The position numbers and the translations under genes are program-made. The notes beneath the pieces were generated by a model that did not search any database, had not been told where the DNA came from, and saw nothing but the letters and a program-made list of their open reading frames with translations. DNA of 64,000 nucleotides from Betaproteobacteria bacterium (GTDB taxonomy: Bacteria; Pseudomonadota; Gammaproteobacteria; Burkholderiales; CAIKXV01), in NCBI GenBank assembly GCA_947458265.1, contig CANGYF010000001.1:1-64000 (forward strand), in the 5' to 3' direction. This document shows positions 33,491 through 40,052 of the stretch, piece by piece (the first letter of the stretch is position 1; each line of letters begins with the position of its first letter).

Positions 33491-34348
33491 CTACTTGCCT
33501 TCGTATCCCGCGCCGCGGGCGAACCAGGCCTTGGTGGCGACGATCTGCTCGCGCTCGTCGAACGAGGCCATATCCTCGGCCATCGTCGAGGCTTCGCCAT
33601 GCGTCTTCAGCACCGCGAATACTCGCTGCATCGCGCGGATCGCCGCACGCTGGGCGTCGGACGGGATGATCTCGATCTTGTAGCCCATGCGCTCGAGGTC
33701 GGGTGCCGACACCAGTGGCGTCTTGCCGCCGAAGAACATGTTGATCAGCAGCGGCTTGGAGAACAGCTTCGGGATCTGCTCGATCTGCTCGAGCGTGGTC
33801 GGTGCCTCGATGAACAGGACGTCGGCACCCGCCTCGTCGTAGAGCTTCATCCGCTCGACAGCGGCATCGAAGCCCTCGACCGCGATCGCATCGGTGCGCG
33901 CGATGATGAGGATGTCCGGGTCGGCATCCTTCGCCGCCTTGAGCACCGGCACGAAGTCCTTCGCCTTGACGATCGACTTGTCGTTCAGGTGGCCGCAGCG
34001 TTTCGGGAAGGTCTGGTCTTCGAGGTGCACCCCGGCCAGGCCTATGCGTGCGAACTGGCGGATCACCCGGTAGGCATTCAGCGCGTTGCCATAGCCGGTG
34101 TCGGCATCGCCGATCACCGGGCAGTCGACCGCGTCGCAGATCTCGGACAGCCGCTGCACGATCTGGCCCGGGTCGATCAGGTTGATGTCGGGCACGCCGG
34201 TCGAGCGGGCGATACCGCCGCCGGTGGCATACAGCGCCTCGAAGCCGGCCATGCGGCCCAGCCGTGCCGACATGCCGTCATAGATGCCCGGTGCCACGAT
34301 CATGCCGGGACGCGCGAGCATCTCGCGCAGCTTGGTTGCCTGACTCAT
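33491..34348 (-). CDS. Isocitrate lyase/PEP mutase superfamily protein
   Basis: The 285-residue TIM-barrel protein is of the methylisocitrate-lyase/oxaloacetate-decarboxylase branch. It shows VAPGIYDGMSARL, the metal-binding DADTGYGN, and GVHLEDQTFPKRCGHL (the KxCGH active-site loop of C-C lyases). IARTDAIAVEGFDAAVERM is also present. Such enzymes cleave C-C or P-C bonds next to a carboxylate. The ATG at 34348 has GGAGG upstream, and the longer frame is rejected. It lies 28 bp from the dehydrogenase start, so the two are probably co-transcribed. Confidence 0.88.
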   Translation of the reverse strand: MSQATKLREMLARPGMIVAPGIYDGMSARLGRMAGFEALYATGGGIARSTGVPDINLIDPGQIVQRLSEICDAVDCPVIGDADTGYGNALNAYRVIRQFARIGLAGVHLEDQTFPKRCGHLNDKSIVKAKDFVPVLKAAKDADPDILIIARTDAIAVEGFDAAVERMKLYDEAGADVLFIEAPTTLEQIEQIPKLFSKPLLINMFFGGKTPLVSAPDLERMGYKIEIIPSDAQRAAIRAMQRVFAVLKTHGEASTMAEDMASFDEREQIVATKAWFARGAGYEGK

Positions 34349-34467
34349 CTGTAGTCCTCCGCCGTCGACATCGCAATTGTCGCCGCCGTTACCGGGCGGC
34401 CGAGGCCCGAAGGATGCCCGACTCGCCCCGGGCCGTCGAGGGCCGTCGAGGGCCCTCGACGGTCGTG

Positions 34468-35454
34468 TCAATCGACGCGGATGTTTGCCTCGCGGATCAC
34501 CTTGCCCCAGCGGGCCATGTCATCGACTACGGTCTTCTGCATCTGTTCCGGCGTGCTGGTCTCGACCTCCAGGCCGCTGTCGGCCAGCCGCTTGCGCAGG
34601 TCCGGTTCGACCAGCACCCGGTTCATCGTCTGGTTGAGCCAGGTCACCATCGTGCGCGGCAGCGAGGCCGGGCCGAAGATGCCGTACCAGGTGTCGTAGT
34701 CGTATTTCGGCACGCCGGACTCGGCGATGGTCGGGATATCGGGGAACGCGGGCGAACGCTTCACGCCCGACATGCCCAGCGCGCGCAGCTTGCCGGCCCG
34801 GATGTGCCCGGATGCCGCCGGCAGCGTGGCGATCATCATCTGTACCTGGCCACCGATCGTGTCGGCGAGCGCGGGACCGGCCCCCTTGTACGGCACGTGC
34901 AGCATCTTCACCCCGGTCTGCAGCATGAAGAGCTCGACGGCGAGGTGGGCGGAGCTGCCCATGCCGCCGGACCCGAACGGGATGTTGCCGCTTTTCTTCG
35001 CGAGCGCAACGAACTCGTTGACCGTCTTCGCGGGCACCGCGGTGTTCACCACCAGCACGTTCGGTGTGATGCCGACCTGGCCGATCGCCGCGAAGGCCTT
35101 CGCGGTGTCGAACGGCAGCTTCGGATACAGCGTCGCGTTGAAGGTCATGCCCTGGTGGTTCATCTTCAGCGTGTAGCCGTCGCCAGCCGAGCGCGCGACG
35201 ATCTCGGCGGCGATCGTGCCGCCGGCACCGCCGCGGTTGTCGACCACCAGCTGCTGGCCGAGCTCGTCGCTCAGGCGCTGCGAGACCAGCCGGGCAACGA
35301 GGTCGGTAGTGCCTCCGGGAGCGAACGGGACCAGGAAGCGGATCGGCTTAAGCGGGTAGCCACCCGGCCCCTTGCCCTGTGCGAGCGCCGGAGCGCTGCC
35401 AAGTGCGATCGTGCAGGCGGCAGCAAAACCTGCGGCGGACAGTGCTCGTGACAT
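34468..35454 (-). CDS. Bug-type tripartite tricarboxylate transporter receptor
   Basis: This is a 328-residue TctC/Bug-family periplasmic receptor, the second in this block. It has a Sec-type signal ending near SAPALAQ, the mature start YPLKPIRFLVPFAPGGTTD, and DNRGGAGGTIAAEIVA, LHVPYKGAGPA and LPRTMVTWLNQTMN. Two ATGs lie close together; AGGAGGA touches the first (35460) but sits 6 bases from the second (35454), so the second was chosen. It lies between the lyase-like gene and the sulfatase, suggesting it captures the compound this operon degrades. Confidence 0.92.
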   Translation of the reverse strand: MSRALSAAGFAAACTIALGSAPALAQGKGPGGYPLKPIRFLVPFAPGGTTDLVARLVSQRLSDELGQQLVVDNRGGAGGTIAAEIVARSAGDGYTLKMNHQGMTFNATLYPKLPFDTAKAFAAIGQVGITPNVLVVNTAVPAKTVNEFVALAKKSGNIPFGSGGMGSSAHLAVELFMLQTGVKMLHVPYKGAGPALADTIGGQVQMMIATLPAASGHIRAGKLRALGMSGVKRSPAFPDIPTIAESGVPKYDYDTWYGIFGPASLPRTMVTWLNQTMNRVLVEPDLRKRLADSGLEVETSTPEQMQKTVVDDMARWGKVIREANIRVD

Positions 35455-35557
35455 TTCCATTCCTCCTGGGCGCCGGCCAGCCCTGTCCGGCATCGGCTCA
35501 TGACAGGCCTGGACGCGCACTCTGCGATACGCTGTCCCGCCGTGATCGGGTAGCGGA

Positions 35558-37114
35558 TTATGCCATCCCTACCGGCTCCGGCAGCGGCTCTTGCCAGTCG
35601 CGCGGCCGACTCATTGCCATGTCGGTCAGCTCGCGCTGCAGCCGTACGTGGCCGGCATCGCCGAACAGGTTGTCCATCTCGTGCGGGTCGGTCGCCAGGT
35701 CGTACAGCTCGCCGGCGCCGGAGCCGAGCTCCAGCGTGAGCTTGGCGGTCTTCGTGCGTACGCAGCGCAGGTCGAGCGAGAGGCCGGTGCGTGACGGGTG
35801 CAGCTTCCATTCGTTGTAGGCGAAGTCGCGGCTGCCTTTGCCTTCGATCAGCGGGCGCAGGCTGCGGCCCTGCAGTTCGCGGCCGGCGTCGAGGCCGCAG
35901 TAGTCGTAGAGCGTCGCTGCCGTGTCGAGCGTCGAGACCGGATCGTCCACCACGCTGCCTTGCGGGATGCCCGGCCCGCGCGCGATGTAGCCGACCCGCA
36001 GCAGCCCTTCGTACATCATCGGGCCCTTGAGGATCAGGCCGTGGTCGCCGAGCCAGTCGCCGTGGTCGGTGGTGTAGATCACCAGCGTGTCCTCGGCGAG
36101 GCCCATGTCGTGCAGCGCAATCATCATGCGGCCGACGTTGTGGTCGATCAGCGAGATCATGCTGTAGTAGTTGGCGATCATGTGCCGCATCTGCTCGTCG
36201 GTCTGCGCCGGTACGCGCGAGCCCTTCTCGCGATGCGCGACCATGTCCGGGCGCGTGAGCTGCGGCTTGCCTTCGAGGCTCGCCTTGTGCCACCAGGGCC
36301 GGCGCTCGAGGTCGCGCGTGCGGTGGAACGGCAGGTCGACCTCGTCCGGGTGGTGCATCCGGCTCCAGGGTTCGGGAGCATCGAACGGGTGGTGAGGGTC
36401 GGGGAACGAGGCCCAGCAGACGAAGGGCTTGTCCTTGTTTGTACGCATGAACTCGATCGTGCGGTCGCCGACCCAGGTCGAGTTGTGGAAGGCGGGTGGC
36501 AGCGCAGAGTGCCAGGTCTGCGCGGCACCGACGTCCGGCGCGAGGTGGGTTTCGTACAGCGCGTTCTTCCAGTCGCCGAGGCCGTCGCCGTAGTACCAGC
36601 GCTCGTAGGCCATGCCGCCGGGCGGCTTCTGCGGCAGGGTGCGGTTGTGTCCTTCGACCACCAGTTCCACATGCTCGAAACCCATGTACGGGCCGGCCCA
36701 GCCGGGCGGGTAGTCCTTCATGCTGAACTCGCATTCGGGCGTGCCGGTCGGCTCGAAGGTGTGCTTGGTCGCGAAGTGCGCCTTGCCGATGAAGCCGGTG
36801 GCGTATCCGGCCTTTGCGAAGCGGCCGCCGAAACCGGCGGCGCCGATCGCGGGGGCGAGGTCGATGCCGTTGTCCCATACGCGGTGGTTCATCGGCAGCA
36901 GGCCGGTGAGGATCGACGCGCGCGAGGGCTGGCAGACGTTGCTCGGCGTGATGCAGGACGAGAAGCGCGTGCTCTGGCGTGCGAGCAGGTCGAGGTGCGG
37001 CGTCTTCACCTTGCGGCCCTCGAAGCCGAAGCAGTCGCCGCGCTGCTGGTCGGAGGTGATGAACAGGATGTTCCGGGGGCGCGGGGTCGTCCCGCCTGCG
37101 GGCGTGGTCGCCAT
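35558..37114 (-). CDS. Type I sulfatase / phosphonate monoester hydrolase-like hydrolase
   Basis: The 518-residue alkaline-phosphatase-superfamily enzyme has metal-binding NILFITSDQQRGDCFG at the N-terminus. The sulfatase signature CQPSRASILTG follows, with Cys61 the residue normally converted to formylglycine. Later come YTTDHGDWLGDHGLILKG (metal site) and a C-terminal LYDLATDPHEMDNL. No signal peptide is seen, so it is probably cytoplasmic. The substrate may be a sulfate ester or a phosphonate/phosphate monoester. GGAGGA precedes the ATG. No formylglycine-generating enzyme is encoded nearby. Confidence 0.88.
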   Translation of the reverse strand: MATTPAGGTTPRPRNILFITSDQQRGDCFGFEGRKVKTPHLDLLARQSTRFSSCITPSNVCQPSRASILTGLLPMNHRVWDNGIDLAPAIGAAGFGGRFAKAGYATGFIGKAHFATKHTFEPTGTPECEFSMKDYPPGWAGPYMGFEHVELVVEGHNRTLPQKPPGGMAYERWYYGDGLGDWKNALYETHLAPDVGAAQTWHSALPPAFHNSTWVGDRTIEFMRTNKDKPFVCWASFPDPHHPFDAPEPWSRMHHPDEVDLPFHRTRDLERRPWWHKASLEGKPQLTRPDMVAHREKGSRVPAQTDEQMRHMIANYYSMISLIDHNVGRMMIALHDMGLAEDTLVIYTTDHGDWLGDHGLILKGPMMYEGLLRVGYIARGPGIPQGSVVDDPVSTLDTAATLYDYCGLDAGRELQGRSLRPLIEGKGSRDFAYNEWKLHPSRTGLSLDLRCVRTKTAKLTLELGSGAGELYDLATDPHEMDNLFGDAGHVRLQRELTDMAMSRPRDWQEPLPEPVGMA

Positions 37115-37181
37115 GTCGTTGTTCCTCCGCGGGAACGCGCGTGCGCGAAGTTGCGTCGTCGGCGCGTTCCCGGTCGTGTCC

Positions 37182-38396
37182 TCAGCTGCGGGTGACGAAG
37201 GTTCCCGCCGGGGCGGCCTTGTGCGCTTCGGCCAGGTAGTTCATCGCCGCGGTGACGCCGCCCCTGGTGTGCGGGATGCCGGCGATCTCCAGCCCCATGC
37301 CGACGCCGGCCAGCGTGCCGACCAGGGTCAGGTCGTTGAAATCGCCGAGGTGGCCGATACGGAACACCTTGCCGGCGACCTTGCCCAGGCCGCTGCCGAG
37401 CGACATGTCGAAGTGTTCCAGCACGACCTTGCGGAACGCCGCCTCGTCATGGCCGTCGGGCATGCGCACCGCGGTCAGCACCGGTGAGTGCTCTGCCTCG
37501 TTCAGGCACTGGATCTCCAGTCCCCAGGCGCGCACCGCACGCCGCGTGGCTTCCGCATGCCGCTGGTGGCGGGCGAACACGTTGTCCAGCCCCTCCTCGT
37601 GCATCATCGCGATCGCCTCGCGCAGGCCGTACATCAGGTTGGTCGACGGCGTGTAAGGGAAGAAGCCGTTGCGGTTCGGGCCGAGCATCTCCTGCCAGCT
37701 CCAGAACGATTTCGGCAGCTTCGAGCCCTTGGTCGCTTCGAGCGCCTTCGGCGACACCGCGTTGAAGGACAGGCCGGGCGGCAGCATCATGCCCTTCTGC
37801 GATCCGGCGACGGTGATGTCCACGCCCCAGGCGTCATGGCGGTAGTCGATCGAGCCCAGGCCGGAGATGGTGTCGACCACCAGCAGCGCCGGATGCCCGG
37901 CGCGGTCGATCGCCTTGCGCACTTCCGGGATGTTCGAGGTGACGCCGGTCGAGGTCTCGTTATGCACGACGCAGACCGCCTTGATCTCGTGCTTGTGGTC
38001 CGATGCAAGCCGCGCCTCGATCGCCGCCGCGTCGGCACCGCGCCGCCACGAGTCGTCGCCCACCGCGAGGAACTCCGGCACCAGGCCGAGACGGTCGGCA
38101 ATGGCCTTCCACAGCGACGCGAACTGGCCCGTCTCGTACATCAGCACCTTGTCGCCAGGTGACAGCGTGTTCACCAGCGCCGCTTCCCAGGCGCCGGTGC
38201 CCGAGGCCGGGAACATGATCACCGGATGCTCGGTGCGGAAGATGGTCTTCAGCCCCGCGAGCACCTCCAGCCCCAGTTGCTGGAACTCCGGCCCCCGATG
38301 ATCGATCGTCGGCCGGTCGATCGCGCGCAGGACCCGGTCCGGCACGTTCGACGGACCCGGGATCTGCAGGAAATGGCGGCCGGCGGGGGTGGGCAT
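37182..38396 (-). CDS. Class V aminotransferase, alanine/serine-glyoxylate type
   Basis: The 404-residue PLP enzyme has FLQIPGPSNVPDRVLRAI at the start. Also present are TIDHRGPEFQQL, FPASGTGAWEAAL and the PLP-lysine region VAGSQKGMMLPPGLSF. This matches serine-glyoxylate/alanine-glyoxylate aminotransferases. It could move amino groups between glyoxylate and an amino acid or an aminated intermediate. The ATG at 38396 has CGAGGAGAG upstream. It is the first gene of the minus-strand set and faces gntR across a 246-bp spacer containing two palindromes. Confidence 0.9.
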   Translation of the reverse strand: MPTPAGRHFLQIPGPSNVPDRVLRAIDRPTIDHRGPEFQQLGLEVLAGLKTIFRTEHPVIMFPASGTGAWEAALVNTLSPGDKVLMYETGQFASLWKAIADRLGLVPEFLAVGDDSWRRGADAAAIEARLASDHKHEIKAVCVVHNETSTGVTSNIPEVRKAIDRAGHPALLVVDTISGLGSIDYRHDAWGVDITVAGSQKGMMLPPGLSFNAVSPKALEATKGSKLPKSFWSWQEMLGPNRNGFFPYTPSTNLMYGLREAIAMMHEEGLDNVFARHQRHAEATRRAVRAWGLEIQCLNEAEHSPVLTAVRMPDGHDEAAFRKVVLEHFDMSLGSGLGKVAGKVFRIGHLGDFNDLTLVGTLAGVGMGLEIAGIPHTRGGVTAAMNYLAEAHKAAPAGTFVTRS

Positions 38397-38447
38397 CGAA
38401 CTCTCCTCGAACGAACTTCGAAATTGGGACCCAGACATTAGGCACGA

Positions 38448-38457
38448 TTGTATGCAA
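38448..38457. promoter_or_regulatory. Putative GntR/FCD operator, aminotransferase side
   Basis: TTGTATGCAA is a near-perfect palindrome, resembling the short symmetric sites used by many FCD-type GntR regulators. It lies 51 bp upstream of the aminotransferase start and 186 bp before gntR. It closely matches TTGCATGCAA on the other side of the repeat element, differing at one position. That the neighbouring GntR protein binds here is inference. Confidence 0.45.
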
Positions 38458-38458
38458 A

Positions 38459-38600
38459 GTCAACCCAAAATCCGGGTCAGACACGGATTTCCGGAAGATA
38501 GGGTCAGACTCCGGCGTCAGCACCAGCGGTCAGGCAGGAGGGTCAGGCCCCAAGGACCCACGTTGAAAATTCGTGTCTGACCCGGATTTGCGCGGGTTGA
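38459..38600. repeat. REP-like inverted repeat element
   Basis: An 18-bp arm AAATCCGGGTCAGACACG (38468-38485) is repeated as its exact reverse complement at 38572-38589. The similarity extends outward with TCAACCC on both ends (38460-38466 and the complement near 38594-38600). Between the arms are partial copies of the same GGGTCAG core at 38501-38507 and 38540-38546. Repeats of the GGGTCAGAC type are widespread extragenic elements in Proteobacteria, often mobilised by RAYT-type transposases. No transposase is present here. It sits between two candidate GntR operators. Confidence 0.75.
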
Positions 38601-38606
38601 CGGTGG

Positions 38607-38627
38607 ATTGCATTTTGCATGCAATCG
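38607..38627. promoter_or_regulatory. Putative GntR/FCD operator, gntR side
   Basis: The sequence contains ATTGCA and TGCAAT as inverted arms (38608-38613 and 38620-38625), with the perfect 10-bp palindrome TTGCATGCAA at 38615-38624. It ends about 18 bp before the gntR start, a typical autoregulatory position. It is the near-twin of the site at 38448-38457. Confidence 0.5.
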
Positions 38628-38642
38628 GGATAGGTTCTGAGG

Positions 38643-39329
38643 ATGGATACCGTTCCCTTGCCCGTCGAGCGTCGCCTGTTGCATGTGGCCGGCATCGATC
38701 GCCTGCGCGACATGATCATCCAGGGCGAACTCGCGCCCGGGATGAAGCTGAACGAGCGGGTGCTGGCCGAGCGGCTTGGCATCTCGCGCACGCCGCTGCG
38801 GGAGGCGATCAAGTTTCTGGCGTCCGAGGGCCTGGTGGAACTGCAGCCCAATCGCGGCGCGTTCGTGGCCCTGATCGATGCGCCGCGCGTCCGGGAAGTC
38901 TTCCTGGTGCTTGGCGCGCTCGAGGCACTGGCGGGGGAACTGGTGTGCGCGCAGGCGACCGACACGCAGGTCGCGGAGATCCGCGCGCTGCACTATCAGA
39001 TGGTGCTGCACCAGGTTCGTGGCGACCTCGCAGCCTACTTCCGCTGCAACCAGGACATCCATGCGCGCCTGGTCGAGTTCACCGGCAACGCGACCCTGGT
39101 GCAGTCCTGGCGTGCACTGAACGCGAAGGTGCAGCGGGTGCGCTACATGGCAAACCTCTCGGGCGAGCGCTGGCAGCAGGCGGTGCGCGAACACGAAACG
39201 ATGCTCGAGGCACTGGGCGCGCGCGACGGTGCGCGGCTGGGCTCGATCCTGCGCGACCACCTCGCGCACAAGCTGGTGATGGTGCTCGATGCGCTCGAGG
39301 CCCAGCAGGTCAAAGCGGAGGCAGGCTGA
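38643..39329 (+). CDS. GntR-family transcriptional regulator, FCD type
   Basis: The 228-residue protein has an N-terminal winged helix-turn-helix (about 10-75: LRDMIIQGELAPGMKLNER, then LGISRTPLREAIKFLASEGL). A C-terminal all-helical FCD ligand-binding domain follows, with the metal-binding-type pattern around FRCNQDIHARLVEF and REHETMLEAL. FCD regulators usually sense small carboxylates or sugar acids and repress nearby catabolic genes. It is divergent from the aminotransferase/sulfatase set, and two matching palindromes lie between them. It probably regulates both directions and itself. Confidence 0.9.
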   Translation: MDTVPLPVERRLLHVAGIDRLRDMIIQGELAPGMKLNERVLAERLGISRTPLREAIKFLASEGLVELQPNRGAFVALIDAPRVREVFLVLGALEALAGELVCAQATDTQVAEIRALHYQMVLHQVRGDLAAYFRCNQDIHARLVEFTGNATLVQSWRALNAKVQRVRYMANLSGERWQQAVREHETMLEALGARDGARLGSILRDHLAHKLVMVLDALEAQQVKAEAG

Positions 39330-40024
39330 TGGAAACGGATATCGACGCCATGGAACCGCTGACCATCGAGGTGGTCTCCGACGTGGTCTGCCCGTGGTGC
39401 TACATCGGCAAGCGCCGGCTGGAAGCGGCGCTCGAGCTGTACGCGCAGGCGAAGCCCGACGCGCCGCCGCCGAAGGTCAGCTTCCACCCGTTCCAGCTGA
39501 ACCCCGACCTGCCTCCCGAGGGGATGCTGCGTGCCGACTATGTCGCGCGCAAATGGGGCGGTCGCCCCAGCTCCGAGGTGTACGCGCGCGTGTCCGGCGT
39601 GGGGAAAAGTGTCGGCATCGACTTCGAATTCGACCGCATCGTGCGCCAGCCGAACACGAAGGCCGCCCATGCGCTGATCGCCCTGGCCGGTGAACTCGGC
39701 GTGCAGCCTGCGGTCAAGGAAGCGATGATGCGCGCCTACTTCATCGACGGCCGCGACCTCACCGACATCGATACGCTGGTCGAAGTCGCCGAACGCGCCG
39801 GCCTCGACCCGAAGCGCGCCCGCGCCCACCTCGCAGACCCGGATGCCTTGCGCGCGATCGATGACGCCGACCTGCAGGCCCGGCGCATCGGCGTCCAGGG
39901 CGTGCCCTTCTTCATCTTCAATCGCCGCTATGCCGTGTCCGGCGCGCAAGAGGCGCAGGCTCTGGTCGAGGCGATGATCGCCAGCCAGGCTCCCGGGGAC
40001 GAGCCGCCCGCGCAGGGCACCTGA
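39329..40024 (+). CDS. DsbA-family oxidoreductase, FrnE-like
   Basis: The 231-residue cytoplasmic thioredoxin-fold protein has the redox motif CPWCYIGKRRLE in VVSDVVCPWCYIG. A helical insertion and a late cis-Pro segment GVQGVPFFIFNRRYAVSG follow. This matches the FrnE/2-hydroxychromene isomerase-like branch of DsbA. No signal peptide is present, so periplasmic folding is unlikely. The ATG shares its first base with the gntR stop, so the two are coupled. A second in-frame ATG lies seven codons later. Confidence 0.87.
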   Translation: METDIDAMEPLTIEVVSDVVCPWCYIGKRRLEAALELYAQAKPDAPPPKVSFHPFQLNPDLPPEGMLRADYVARKWGGRPSSEVYARVSGVGKSVGIDFEFDRIVRQPNTKAAHALIALAGELGVQPAVKEAMMRAYFIDGRDLTDIDTLVEVAERAGLDPKRARAHLADPDALRAIDDADLQARRIGVQGVPFFIFNRRYAVSGAQEAQALVEAMIASQAPGDEPPAQGT

Positions 40025-40052
40025 GTCCCGACCTTCGAACGCAGGCATCCGC

